The position numbers and the translations under genes were made by a program. This document shows, one piece after another, positions 8,034 to 16,221 of a stretch of 64,000 nt of DNA. The DNA is taken from NCBI GenBank assembly GCA_017512885.1, contig JAFWEP010000030.1:1-64000 (forward strand). Direction: 5' to 3'. Source of the DNA: Erysipelotrichaceae bacterium (GTDB lineage Bacteria > Bacillota_I > Bacilli_A > Erysipelotrichales > Erysipelotrichaceae). The notes beneath the pieces were generated by a model, which was not told the DNA's origin, did not search any database, and worked only from the letters and a program-made list of their open reading frames with translations. Each line of letters begins with the position of its first letter. The first letter of the stretch is position 1.

Positions 8034-9320
8034 ATGGTCGATAATACTACTTTTACCGTTGATCAGAACAATCTCACGATGCGCATCCAGCAGGCGGAGA
8101 TGTATCTCAAAGAGTTTGAGAACGAAGTGAAGAGGGCGAATGGTGCTACCGGGATCTTCCGTTCCCGGGAAGATGCCCTCTCCCGGATCATGATCCTCAA
8201 TGAGTTTGCCCCAAACGATCCGCGGGTCAAAGACCTTTTTGAACGGGCCCGGAACTGCGTCAAAGGTTCCGCCGGCAACTTCAAGGAGATCACGGAGGAG
8301 ATGCTGCAGTATCTGAAGAACGAAGAAGAGATCCGGCAGCTCTATGCACAGAAGAGCCTGGATGCCTGGAACCGTTTTGCGGAAGAACATCAGGGAAAGA
8401 TGCTGGAGAAGGTCTTCCCGGCTCCGGAGATCCGCAGCGAGCCGCAGGAGAACTATCTGGGGAAATATGTCGTGCTGGACGAAGTCCGCTATCCCCTGAA
8501 CCAGTTCATGGGCGTGACCGGCGAATACATCCATGTCGGCAAACGTTCCAGTGGCATGTATTTCGTAAAGATCGATACCCGCAAGTGGTTAGGTCCCTAT
8601 GAAGCGGTCAAACGCTACCGCCGGCAGGTTGATACCACCATGCTGCAGGTGGACAAATGGACGGTATTAGGCGAGATCACCGGAGTCACCATGGAGATCC
8701 CGGAAGCCGGCGAAGCCAAGGTCGGGGGAGCGGTCTATGCCCCGGTCGTAGAACCGGTCGCCCTCTATGTCCCGGGTCACGTGATCGGTTTCTATGATGC
8801 CGAGAAAGAGAACAGCGGTTATTTCGAAGGCGAAGAGGAAGTCGCCGCCATCAAGGAGAGCTGGTATACCGAGAAGAGCGTACCGGAGGATGTGACGCCG
8901 GAGAGACTGGTCGAGATCTTCCGGCAGGCCATCAAGGAGAAGAACTACGAGCTCTATAAGGCCTGCATCCAGCCGGAGAGGCAGCAGAACCCGATCCAGC
9001 AGGATCTCTTGCTGTACTACTGGGATCTGCATCAGGAACGCTTCCACGGCGAGTATGTCCATGCCGATGTACAGCTGGAGGCAACGAAGATCACGGTCGT
9101 CAAAGGCTATGATGATAAAGGCGGACTGGATTCCTACTTCCTGTCAGCCGAAGAACAGCAGGACATTGCCAAACGTTACGGCGAAAAGACCGAGTATGCT
9201 TCGGTACAGACGGTATCCTACGATGCCAACGGCAAGCAGCTCGGCAGTCCGGTAAGACGAAATCTGATCCGTACCGGCAACGGACGCTGGTATATCCGGG
9301 ATTATGAGATCCGCTTCTGA
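8034..9320 (+). CDS. Cytoplasmic protein of unknown function (428 aa)
   Basis: I do not recognise this protein. The ATG at 8034 follows GGAAGGA; no signal peptide or membrane segment is seen. Residues 1-125 look mainly helical and charged. Residues of about 140-300 are strand-rich (YVVLDEVRYPL, YIHVGKR, MYFVKID). From about 305 a helix pair followed by strands and a final GNGRWYIRDYEIRF resembles an NTF2-like fold, which is a guess from pattern only. It is co-directional with the next gene at a 14-base gap and probably co-transcribed from the -10 at 7992. Confidence 0.85.
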   Translation: MVDNTTFTVDQNNLTMRIQQAEMYLKEFENEVKRANGATGIFRSREDALSRIMILNEFAPNDPRVKDLFERARNCVKGSAGNFKEITEEMLQYLKNEEEIRQLYAQKSLDAWNRFAEEHQGKMLEKVFPAPEIRSEPQENYLGKYVVLDEVRYPLNQFMGVTGEYIHVGKRSSGMYFVKIDTRKWLGPYEAVKRYRRQVDTTMLQVDKWTVLGEITGVTMEIPEAGEAKVGGAVYAPVVEPVALYVPGHVIGFYDAEKENSGYFEGEEEVAAIKESWYTEKSVPEDVTPERLVEIFRQAIKEKNYELYKACIQPERQQNPIQQDLLLYYWDLHQERFHGEYVHADVQLEATKITVVKGYDDKGGLDSYFLSAEEQQDIAKRYGEKTEYASVQTVSYDANGKQLGSPVRRNLIRTGNGRWYIRDYEIRF

Positions 9321-9334
9321 GGAGGGAACAGAGT

Positions 9335-10507
9335 ATGACGAATCAAGCACTCGAATTTGATGATGTTTCGGCTGATGCTTCGTGGGCATATCTCGACGAA
9401 GGGGATCTTAAAAAACAGATCTCCGGACTGAGCAGCAGGGTCACCCAGACAGCCGCTCATCTGGAGAAAGTCATCTTCAACAATGACTACGAAGATACCG
9501 AAAAGATGTACAACGACCTGGCTCTGCGTGACCTCAGTCTCGAAGGCTGGGCAAATTCCTTTATCTCGTTCAATACCGAAGCTTTTGACAAATACCTGAA
9601 CGGCACATCAAAACCGGAATTCTATGCCGGTCTGTCGATGCAGGATCAGAAGGCTTACGATATCTGTCTGAAGTACTACAAAGATCTGAAGCAGATCGCT
9701 CCGATCCTGCACCAGCTCTGTCTGACGATGACGCTCCTGCCGCTCAAAGACGGTTTCAAGTTCCAGCGTCTGGTGCTCAATCTCATCGATGAGGGCTACG
9801 ACGAAGAGTTCTACGATCAGATCAACCGGGATGTCGAGGATATCTGCACCCTGATCAATACCAGCTGGGAAGGCATGGAGAGAGGCTATGCCAGCAGTGC
9901 AGAGCAGTACTATAACCAGAATGCCGGCGGCGTCTCCCGCAGCGAACTGATCCAGGGCTACCGCAGCAGGAGACTGCGTTCCTACCAGATCGCCGTAGAA
10001 AGTTTCAAATATCGTGACTTCCGGGCGAATTCCGACGGTACCTTCAGTCTGGACCTCAACATGTATATCCTGCTGGAGATCCTGGACAAGTACACCATGC
10101 AGCTGTCGATCCTGCCCAACATCAAGGATCCCTGCAAGAAGGTCATGGAAGAGTGCCACAACAACATGGCGGCCCTCAACAAGGTCTTCGCGGATATCCG
10201 GACGGAAAACTGTCAGACCCTGCTGAATGCGGTGGATGATCTGATGCATAAGATCTACAGCTATGCAGAGACCAGTCTGGCCGTCTATGAACAGCTGGAA
10301 AAGAGGGACGGGGATGCCCCGTACCGCTTCCTGAAGAAACTGCCGGCATACAGCCGGATGAGCGGGAAGTACTATTTCACGCCGATCACGGCCGATCCCT
10401 TCCATGACGGGACGCAGTACGTCAAGCTGTTCAAGTCTGCTGTGAGGACGCTGAATGAACACTGCAAGGAGTTCGTCTACGACCACGGACATCCGGAACT
10501 GAAGTAG
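9335..10507 (+). CDS. Helical protein of unknown function (390 aa)
   Basis: I do not recognise this protein. It starts at an ATG with a GAGGAGG site 14 bases after the previous stop. It is almost entirely helix-forming, soluble and acidic, rich in tyrosine, leucine and asparagine, with no membrane segment, no P-loop and no obvious catalytic motif. The organisation suggests a scaffold or helical repeat domain working with the 428-residue partner upstream. A strong terminator follows, so the two genes form a closed operon. Confidence 0.85.
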   Translation: MTNQALEFDDVSADASWAYLDEGDLKKQISGLSSRVTQTAAHLEKVIFNNDYEDTEKMYNDLALRDLSLEGWANSFISFNTEAFDKYLNGTSKPEFYAGLSMQDQKAYDICLKYYKDLKQIAPILHQLCLTMTLLPLKDGFKFQRLVLNLIDEGYDEEFYDQINRDVEDICTLINTSWEGMERGYASSAEQYYNQNAGGVSRSELIQGYRSRRLRSYQIAVESFKYRDFRANSDGTFSLDLNMYILLEILDKYTMQLSILPNIKDPCKKVMEECHNNMAALNKVFADIRTENCQTLLNAVDDLMHKIYSYAETSLAVYEQLEKRDGDAPYRFLKKLPAYSRMSGKYYFTPITADPFHDGTQYVKLFKSAVRTLNEHCKEFVYDHGHPELK

Positions 10508-10525
10508 TTCCCTGTCATAAGAAAG

Positions 10526-10552
10526 AACCTCCGGGATATCCCGGAGGTTTTA
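10526..10552 (+). terminator. Terminator of the two-gene unknown operon
   Basis: A 10-bp perfect stem AACCTCCGGG/CCCGGAGGTT with an ATAT loop, then TTTAAAAAAC. The reverse strand could also use it after the tRNA genes. Confidence 0.8.
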
Positions 10553-10583
10553 AAAAACTGCTTTTCAGCAGTCACTTTCTATT

Positions 10584-10659
10584 TGGTGGAGCATAGCGGA
10601 ATCGAACCGCTGACCCCCTGCTTGCAAAGCAGGTGCTCTCCCAGCTGAGCTAATACCCC
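10584..10659 (-). tRNA. tRNA-Ala (TGC)
   Basis: A 76-nt cloverleaf with encoded CCA. Acceptor GGGGTAT pairs with ATGCTCC; the anticodon loop TTTGCAA gives TGC. It lies 20 bases downstream of tRNA-Ile on the same strand and shares its promoter. Confidence 0.97.
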
Positions 10660-10679
10660 AAAATGTATAAACAATTCGA

Positions 10680-10756
<77 letters not shown>

Positions 10757-10808
10757 ATATCAACCATTCCGCTTGTCTTCAAGGAACGGTTCCATCGAAT
10801 GCTTATTT

Positions 10809-10837
10809 ATAATAGCCGAAGCACCGTCGACTGTCAA
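10809..10837 (-). promoter_or_regulatory. Promoter of the tRNA-Ile/tRNA-Ala unit
   Basis: Reading the minus strand, a perfect TTGACA (10832-10837) is separated by 17 bases from TATTAT (10809-10814), about 50 bases upstream of the tRNA-Ile 5' end. Confidence 0.8.
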
Positions 10838-10862
10838 TAACTTTTTGATAAAAATGCAGGAA

Positions 10863-11114
10863 TCAGTAAGGCTTCTGACATTCGATGAACCAACGATTCT
10901 TTTCGTAAAATAGTTTTCTCCTTTTTCCCAGGATCATACATTCATACAGCATGCCGCAGCCTCCCACCTGCGAAGAGGCTTTTCTTTTGTTTAAGACCTT
11001 ATCGACCTTATAGACCTTACGGTCCTGGTAATCCTCCCAGACGATGGAGAGGGGCGTCAGTTCGCCTTCCTTGCCGATCAGCGCTACGACCGGGATATAT
11101 CTCTTATACAGCAT
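10863..11114 (-). CDS. Small conserved-looking protein behind the Y-family polymerase
   Basis: The protein has 83 residues. The ATG is two bases after the polymerase stop codon, so it is translationally coupled. It opens with basic and hydrophobic residues (YIPVVALIGKEGELTPLSI), reads like a small beta-barrel, and ends in a strand pair with cysteine, glycine and aromatic residues (GGCGMLYECMILGKRRKLFY). I cannot name the family. The position suggests a co-regulated accessory factor for translesion synthesis or the damage response. Confidence 0.75.
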   Translation of the reverse strand: MLYKRYIPVVALIGKEGELTPLSIVWEDYQDRKVYKVDKVLNKRKASSQVGGCGMLYECMILGKRRKLFYEKNRWFIECQKPY

Positions 11115-11116
11115 CA

Positions 11117-12370
11117 CTAAAACCAGCTTTCCGGATGAATGGTATGTTCCCCAAGGGGATCGAAGGAAGTCAGGGCATCGTCCTGCAGAGCAGAACCGTA
11201 ACGCAGGGAGTAGGGACCGTAACGGCCCCGGATCTTCTCGATGGTGACTTCCAGCGAACGCTGCTTCTGCCGTGCGGCCTCTTCACCGAAAAGATCGTAT
11301 TCGCAATAGGTATGTTCGGACAGGCAGCCGGCGGTGATCGTTACACTGCGGTAGGGGACAGGAAAGACATCCTCTTCGGCCGGACAGCATTCATGGGCCA
11401 GGAAGAGAGCCAGCGAGAGGATCTCCTCAGAGAGATCGGTAGGACGGCTGAACTTGCGCTGATGGGAGAAACAGCGCAGATCCTTGTCCCGCAGATAGAG
11501 CGTGACCAGCGAACAGCGTTTCTTCTTCTGCCGCAGACGGGCGGCTACCGAATCAGAGAGCACCCGCAGCACCAGCTGCAGTTCGGTGAAGTCGTGCAGG
11601 TCATGGATCGCCGTCACGCCGTTGCCGACCGATTTCACTTCCCGCTGCCAGGAGACATCCTTCACCTCGCTGCCTTCCCAGCCGTTGGCGAAGTACCAGA
11701 TCATCTCTCCGTTCTTGCCCAACAGACGCTTCAGAAAACGGATATCGGCATCGGCCAGCTGGCCGATCGTTCTGATCCCGCAGGCATTGAGCTTATAGGC
11801 AGTCGCTCTGCCGACATAGAGCAGATCTTCGACCGGCAGATCCTTCAGCTGTTCCCGGAAGCTTTCCGGAGTGATGACCGTAAAGCCTCTCTTCTTGTCC
11901 ATATCACTGCCCAGCTTGGCGAAGATCTTGTTGAAGGAGACGCCCATCGAGACGCTCAATCCGGTCTCCCGAAAGACCCTCTCCTGGATGGTGCGGGCTG
12001 TTTCGACCGGATCGCCGAACAGAGAAACGGTCCTGCTGAGATCGAACCAGGCTTCATCCAGTCCGAAGCTTTCGACCTGATCGGTATACTCCCGGTAGAT
12101 GTCTTTGACCATCTCGGTATAGTAAACGTAATCCTCATAGTGAGGATGGATGATCAGGAGCTCCGGACACTTGCGCAGGGCATCGCGCAATGTCTCGGCC
12201 GTCTTGACTCCGGCTGCCTTGGCCAGGTCGTTCTTGGCCAGAATGATCCCATGACGGGATTCTTCTCTTCCTCCGACAGCCATCGGCACTTCCCTCAGGG
12301 AAGGAGCCATCATTTCTTCGATCTGGGCATAGCAGTGATTCAGATCGGCATGTACGATCACACGGTTCAT
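11117..12370 (-). CDS. dinB: Y-family DNA polymerase (Pol IV/UmuC-like)
   Basis: This 417-residue enzyme should perform translesion synthesis past DNA damage. The catalytic carboxylates are present in HADLNHCYAQIEE (near residue 8) and SFGLDEAWFDL (near 105). Helix-hairpin-helix segments (LYVGRATAYKLNACGIRTIGQL) follow, then the little-finger domain. Near the C-terminus, YDLFGEE resembles a beta-clamp-binding motif. It is transcribed divergently from a LexA-like repressor across a shared 95-base region with operator-like repeats, and is followed by a coupled small gene. Confidence 0.92.
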   Translation of the reverse strand: MNRVIVHADLNHCYAQIEEMMAPSLREVPMAVGGREESRHGIILAKNDLAKAAGVKTAETLRDALRKCPELLIIHPHYEDYVYYTEMVKDIYREYTDQVESFGLDEAWFDLSRTVSLFGDPVETARTIQERVFRETGLSVSMGVSFNKIFAKLGSDMDKKRGFTVITPESFREQLKDLPVEDLLYVGRATAYKLNACGIRTIGQLADADIRFLKRLLGKNGEMIWYFANGWEGSEVKDVSWQREVKSVGNGVTAIHDLHDFTELQLVLRVLSDSVAARLRQKKKRCSLVTLYLRDKDLRCFSHQRKFSRPTDLSEEILSLALFLAHECCPAEEDVFPVPYRSVTITAGCLSEHTYCEYDLFGEEAARQKQRSLEVTIEKIRGRYGPYSLRYGSALQDDALTSFDPLGEHTIHPESWF

Positions 12371-12381
12371 CTGGCTTTATC

Positions 12382-12408
12382 GTTGCATAAATAGCAGAAT
12401 TATGCAAC
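12382..12408. promoter_or_regulatory. Operator-like inverted repeat
   Basis: GTTGCATAA and its exact complement TTATGCAAC are separated by 9 bases. The element lies upstream of the polymerase gene and just outside the repressor promoter. Its half-site matches the two half-sites in front of the repressor gene. Confidence 0.7.
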
Positions 12409-12413
12409 AGGAA

Positions 12414-12442
12414 TTGGCAAATGGCTAAATATTTTCTATAAT
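12414..12442 (+). promoter_or_regulatory. Promoter of the LexA-like repressor
   Basis: TTGGCA (12414-12419) and TATAAT (12437-12442) with 17-base spacing, 24 bases before the ATG. Confidence 0.75.
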
Positions 12443-12444
12443 AA

Positions 12445-12463
12445 GAGGCATAAAGGGGCATAA
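12445..12463 (+). promoter_or_regulatory. Tandem operator half-sites before the repressor
   Basis: GAGGCATAA (12445-12453) and GGGGCATAA (12455-12463) repeat with a 10-base period between the -10 box and the ATG. They match the GNNGCATAA half-site of the nearby inverted repeat and overlap the ribosome-binding site, consistent with autorepression. Confidence 0.55.
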
Positions 12464-12465
12464 CT

Positions 12466-13062
12466 ATGGAACTGAAAGAACTGATCCAGGACATCAAGGA
12501 AAAAGAAGGCTTCAGCAACGAAGAGATCGCTGTCCGCTTAGGCGTCAACAAGACCACCGTCGGCCGCTGGCTGAGGGGAGAAGTGACCCGTTTACAGGAA
12601 GATACCACCCGCAGGCTGCAGGAATGGCTGGGTTTTGATGTCGATGCCCTGCTGAAAGGGAAAGCCGTGCTCTTTAAAAGACCGGTCGTCGGTTTCGTCA
12701 AAGCCGGCTATGACCTCTTTGCCGATCAGAACTATCTGGGAGAAGAGGAAGTCGATTATGAGGATTACCGCCGGGGAGATTTCTTCCTGAAGGTCCAGGG
12801 CAACTCGATGATCGGCTCCGGGATCATGGACGGCAGTACTGTCTATGTACAGAAGACCGAAGCGCTGCAGAGCGGCGATATCGGAGTCTTTCTGGTAGGG
12901 GAAGAAGTCACGGTAAAGAAAGTGATCTACAAGCCGGATATGCTGATCCTGGAGGCCAGCAATCCCGAAGTCCCCAACCGTTACTTCAGCAAGGAAGAAA
13001 TAAACGAGCTGCCGGTCAGAGCTCTGGGCAAAGTGCTCTATGTGAAGACACAGTTCGCATAG
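12466..13062 (+). CDS. LexA-like self-cleaving repressor (HTH-XRE + S24 peptidase)
   Basis: The protein has 198 residues. An N-terminal XRE helix-turn-helix (residues 4-56, NEEIAVRLGVNKTTVGRWL) is fused to an S24 peptidase domain. The cleavage pair is Ala80-Gly81 (FVKAGYD), the nucleophile Ser114 (GNSMIGSG) and the general base Lys151 (VTVKKV). This architecture matches HdiR-type repressors, which are inactivated after DNA damage, rather than classical winged-helix LexA. It sits divergently next to the Y-family polymerase. Regulation of the polymerase by it is an inference from the shared operators. Confidence 0.9.
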   Translation: MELKELIQDIKEKEGFSNEEIAVRLGVNKTTVGRWLRGEVTRLQEDTTRRLQEWLGFDVDALLKGKAVLFKRPVVGFVKAGYDLFADQNYLGEEEVDYEDYRRGDFFLKVQGNSMIGSGIMDGSTVYVQKTEALQSGDIGVFLVGEEVTVKKVIYKPDMLILEASNPEVPNRYFSKEEINELPVRALGKVLYVKTQFA

Positions 13063-13088
13063 GAGCTCTAAGCATACCGGAGACAGAA

Positions 13089-13604
13089 ATGAAAAATAGA
13101 GTAAAGATCGTCAGTATCGTCCTGATGATAACGGTTATGTTTTTGATCTATAAGATCGCATATCCAAGGGGTTTAAGATCGTTTGATTTCAAAGAGTTTG
13201 ACCAAAAACACCATACGACGTTAGAAGGTTCGGGATACAGGTACGATGGTCAGCCGGTTCCCGGAGTCTATCTTTTCCGCGGTGCGCAGAACGGTCTCGG
13301 CTATGCAACGGTCACTGTATACGATGTGGACTCCGCTGTCGTCGGAGAAGATCAGCCGGCTTCCGATATTTTAGAGAAGTCAGAAAAGACACTCCTTTTC
13401 TTACCCTCGACTGTGATCCTGTACAGAGGATTCGATAGCAAGGGAGAGACTTATTGTCCGTCTTTTAAGGCATATTTCAGCAGGGAAGGGTGCTTCTATG
13501 TTCTCTGGATCAATTACAATGACACGTATACCAAGAGCGACACAGTCATCAATGATAAGGATATCACCTACATCGAACAGTATCTGAAGGGCATCTTTCC
13601 GTGA
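13089..13604 (+). CDS. Membrane-anchored extracellular protein of unknown function
   Basis: The protein has 171 residues. A single N-terminal hydrophobic helix (about residues 6-25) after basic residues is followed by a mostly extracellular beta-rich domain with many tyrosines and aspartates. Spelling looks more AT-rich than neighbouring genes in its first third. A CGGAGA site precedes the ATG, 26 bases after the repressor stop, so co-transcription is possible. I do not recognise a family. Confidence 0.75.
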   Translation: MKNRVKIVSIVLMITVMFLIYKIAYPRGLRSFDFKEFDQKHHTTLEGSGYRYDGQPVPGVYLFRGAQNGLGYATVTVYDVDSAVVGEDQPASDILEKSEKTLLFLPSTVILYRGFDSKGETYCPSFKAYFSREGCFYVLWINYNDTYTKSDTVINDKDITYIEQYLKGIFP

Positions 13605-13632
13605 TAGCTGCGTTCCTTTAACCGGATAAGAA

Positions 13633-13669
13633 AAAAGATCCCGCGCAATGTGTGATGCGGGGATCTTTT
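13633..13669. terminator. Bidirectional terminator
   Basis: A long hairpin (AAAAGATCCCGC with a bulged GCGGGGATCTTTT) between two convergent genes. Confidence 0.75.
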
Positions 13670-13671
13670 CG

Positions 13672-14442
13672 TTAATGTCCGTTAGGACGCAGGAACTGCG
13701 GTGCCGATGCATTGTTGACGTATACGCCCTTGATCTGTGCGCTGCCCTGCCAGTTGCCGTGCAGTGCGGAATCGCCGCCCAGATAGATCGCATAGTGCTG
13801 TACGCCCAGACCGCCGTCCGCATAGTAGATGACGTCGCCGGGGCGTGCTTCCTCTGCCGAGACTGCATAGCAGTTGGAGTAGGTCGCATCTCCGTAGTAA
13901 GCCGCTAAGAAGGCGTTGGCGACAGTGGTACACTGTCCGCCCATGCCGACCAGGCTCAGAGCTATGGAATAAGCATCGTTTGCAGTAGTGGTACCGTTGG
14001 CAGCCAGGCTTCCCGGATCGGAATAGACAGCCGTATAGGTGTTCTCACCGTAGTATACGACCGGTTCCGGTTCTTCCACGACATTGATCAGCACTTCCTT
14101 GCTGGAAGTATTGCCGCTCTTGTCCATGGCGATCAGTTTGATCTTATAGGTACCGCTGTGTTTCGAATCGTACTCGCCGTAGCATACCAGGCGGTAGTCA
14201 TCGCTGTTGTCCGTGACAGTGATACGGTCTTTGATGTCGAAATCTTCGCCGACCGTTACGGTGATCGTAGGGATCACTTCTTTTTCGTTCTCTTCCGAGG
14301 ATTTCTCCGTTTCATCCGCCGCAATGGTGATGATCGGAGCTTTGCTGTCTTCTGCAGGAGCTTCCGCATATTCCAGTGAATACTGGATCCCTGTGGGAGA
14401 CAGCAGGTGCATCACGGCCAAGGAGCATAAGAATAATTTCAT
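13672..14442 (-). CDS. Secreted NlpC/P60-like cysteine peptidase with Ig-like domain
   Basis: The protein has 256 residues. A short hydrophobic leader is followed by an acidic linker, then an Ig-like domain (about residues 58-120; IKDRITVTD and GTYKIKLIAMDKSGN, DUF5011/HYR type). The C-terminal domain has the NlpC/P60 or CHAP pattern: a nucleophilic Cys in GQCTTVANAF, the PGDVIYY turn, and a His in VQHYAIYLG followed by ALHGNW. Family knowledge suggests cleavage of peptidoglycan stem peptides. A GGAGA site precedes the ATG. Confidence 0.82.
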   Translation of the reverse strand: MKLFLCSLAVMHLLSPTGIQYSLEYAEAPAEDSKAPIITIAADETEKSSEENEKEVIPTITVTVGEDFDIKDRITVTDNSDDYRLVCYGEYDSKHSGTYKIKLIAMDKSGNTSSKEVLINVVEEPEPVVYYGENTYTAVYSDPGSLAANGTTTANDAYSIALSLVGMGGQCTTVANAFLAAYYGDATYSNCYAVSAEEARPGDVIYYADGGLGVQHYAIYLGGDSALHGNWQGSAQIKGVYVNNASAPQFLRPNGH

Positions 14443-14530
14443 ATCTTCTCCTTTTCCAGATCCTATAAAAAAAGAATTTCAAGGAACACGTTCATTATAA
14501 TGCTTTTTTCGCAGAATGCAAATTTTGGGC

Positions 14531-14603
14531 ATGTTTCACGGTATTTTTCTGCATTCTTAAGGCTTTGGAAAGCCTTTTCGCCCCTTTTTTCACTGTGAAA
14601 CAT
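14531..14603. promoter_or_regulatory. Long-spaced inverted repeat with inner hairpin
   Basis: ATGTTTCAC (14531-14539) and its complement GTGAAACAT (14595-14603) flank a perfect 8-bp hairpin AAGGCTTT/AAAGCCTT (14559-14576). It lies in the 210-base divergent gap between two secreted-protein genes, just upstream of the promoter at 14615. It could be two copies of a regulator half-site. Confidence 0.4.
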
Positions 14604-14614
14604 CTATGACCGAT

Positions 14615-14643
14615 TTGCCAAAGATCCTCCAGCCGTTTATACT
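14615..14643 (+). promoter_or_regulatory. Promoter of the secreted protein at 14653
   Basis: TTGCCA and TATACT are separated by 17 bases. The -10 ends 9 bases before the ATG, predicting a very short or absent leader. Confidence 0.65.
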
Positions 14644-14652
14644 GAAAGGTGC

Positions 14653-15297
14653 ATGAAGAAAGTAAAAGCGATCCTGCTGGCCCTGGCTGTCCTGCTGTTA
14701 CTGGGCGGTTTCGGGGATGACGGTGAAAACCTCGATATGGCTTCCTTCGGAGATTACCAGAAGGAATATGAGAGCGTCGATGTCGGCGTCTGTTCCTACA
14801 GCAGCGTAAAGACCTATATGGATTACCGGGCCGTAACTTCTCCCAGTTCGACCCAGTACTGGTATATCCGCCGTTATATGTATGTAGATCCTACCGGCCT
14901 TCTGATCGATGAAGACGGCTTTATCGGTGTGGCTTTAGGTTCTTACTACGGGGTGATCGGCGACCGCTATTACTTTACATTGGACAACGGTACGGTCCTG
15001 CCGGTCGTCAAGATCGACGAGAAGGCCGATGAAGATACACTGGACGGCTGCAACCACGGGGAAGACGGCAGTGTCATCGAGTTCGTCATCGACAAGGATC
15101 TGGCCGGCAACTACTTCGGCGTCTGGGAGAACGGACTGATCCTCTCCGGCAACTTCAACAACACCGAAGTCTTCCGCGGCAGTATCGCCAAGGTCGAGAA
15201 AGTCACCGGCGAAAAGAACGAACACTACGTCACCTACGAAGAGAAGGAAGAAACTGCCTTCGACAACGAAGACATCTTCTCCTACGGTGGTTATTAA
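14653..15297 (+). CDS. Secreted protein of unknown function
   Basis: The protein has 214 residues. It starts with a classical signal peptide (MKKVKAILLALAVLLLLGG) and the mature part is acidic, rich in Tyr, Asp and Gly, and predicted beta-rich, with two cysteines (GVCSY, DGCNHG) that could form a disulfide. No lipobox is present. It has its own promoter and terminator and faces the NlpC/P60 gene across an intergenic region with an inverted repeat. I do not recognise the family. Confidence 0.8.
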   Translation: MKKVKAILLALAVLLLLGGFGDDGENLDMASFGDYQKEYESVDVGVCSYSSVKTYMDYRAVTSPSSTQYWYIRRYMYVDPTGLLIDEDGFIGVALGSYYGVIGDRYYFTLDNGTVLPVVKIDEKADEDTLDGCNHGEDGSVIEFVIDKDLAGNYFGVWENGLILSGNFNNTEVFRGSIAKVEKVTGEKNEHYVTYEEKEETAFDNEDIFSYGGY

Positions 15298-15315
15298 GAC
15301 CTGCGGGTCTTTTTC
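15296..15315 (+). terminator. Terminator
   Basis: AAGACC-TGCG-GGTCTT followed by TTTTCTTTT; the stem begins in the stop codon of the preceding gene. Confidence 0.75.
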
Positions 15316-15330
15316 TTTTATAATAGGACT

Positions 15331-16221
15331 ATGCAGAAAGTACTGGTCATCTCCGGTCCGACCGCGACCGGCAAGAGCGATCTGGCCCGTTATCTGGCCA
15401 AAGAACTGAACGGGGAGATCATCAGCGGCGACAGCATCCAGGTCTACCGCGGTCTGGATATCGGTTCCGCCAAGGAAACGGAAGCCGAACAGGCCGAAGT
15501 GCCGCACCATCTGATCGATATCCTCGATCCGCAGCAGCGCTACAGCGTGAAGGATTTTCAGCTGCAGAGCCGCCGGCTGATCGCAGAGATCTCAGCCCGG
15601 GGCAGACTGCCGATCATCGCCGGAGGGACCGGGCTCTATATCCGGGCCTGTCTCTATGACTATGTCTTCGAGGAAGAGGAGGGGGAGGACGATCCCTGCC
15701 CCGCTCTCAGCAACCAGGAACTCTATCAGCGCCTGCAGGAGCTCGATCCCAGGGCTCTGGAGAAGATCCACCCCAACAACCGCAAACGCCTCTTACGGGC
15801 CTATAATGTCTGTCAGAAGAGCGGCATGCCTTTCTCTGCCAACGATAAGGCTAAGGGAGAACCCCTTTATGATGCGCTGATCATCGGTCTGACGATGGAA
15901 CGGGAAGAGCTCTATGCCCGTATCGACCGCCGGGTCGAGGCCATGGCCGCTGCCGGTCTCAGGGAAGAGATCGCCGGCCTGCTGCAGCAGGGCGTGGATT
16001 TCTCCTGTCAGTCCATGCAGGGCATCGGCTACAAGGAATACAAAGAATACTTCTCCGGCGAAAAGAGCGAGGAAGAATGTCTGCAGCTGATCAAGAGCCA
16101 CACCCATCACTTCGTCAAACGCCAGTATACCTGGTTCCGTCACCAGCTGAACGTCAGCTGGCACGAACCGCAGGAAAGAGAAAAGATCCGGCAGGAGGTG
16201 GAGACATGGCTGAAGAACTGA
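15331..16221 (+). CDS. miaA: tRNA dimethylallyltransferase
   Basis: The 296-residue enzyme transfers a dimethylallyl group to A37 of tRNAs reading UNN codons. The P-loop GPTATGKSDLA is at residues 8-18, followed by SGDSIQVYRGLDIGSAK and the conserved GGTGLYIRA segment. The -10 TATAAT (15319-15324) ends six bases before the ATG and there is no ribosome-binding site, so the mRNA is probably leaderless. The 3' end overlaps tcdA, a second tRNA position-37 enzyme. Confidence 0.95.
   Translation: MQKVLVISGPTATGKSDLARYLAKELNGEIISGDSIQVYRGLDIGSAKETEAEQAEVPHHLIDILDPQQRYSVKDFQLQSRRLIAEISARGRLPIIAGGTGLYIRACLYDYVFEEEEGEDDPCPALSNQELYQRLQELDPRALEKIHPNNRKRLLRAYNVCQKSGMPFSANDKAKGEPLYDALIIGLTMEREELYARIDRRVEAMAAAGLREEIAGLLQQGVDFSCQSMQGIGYKEYKEYFSGEKSEEECLQLIKSHTHHFVKRQYTWFRHQLNVSWHEPQEREKIRQEVETWLKN

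Noticed and set aside
11135-12394. A 419-codon plus-strand frame opposite the Y-family polymerase
   Set aside because: The minus strand encodes an intact polymerase with catalytic motifs; the opposite frame has no start signal or recognisable domain and results from codon bias.
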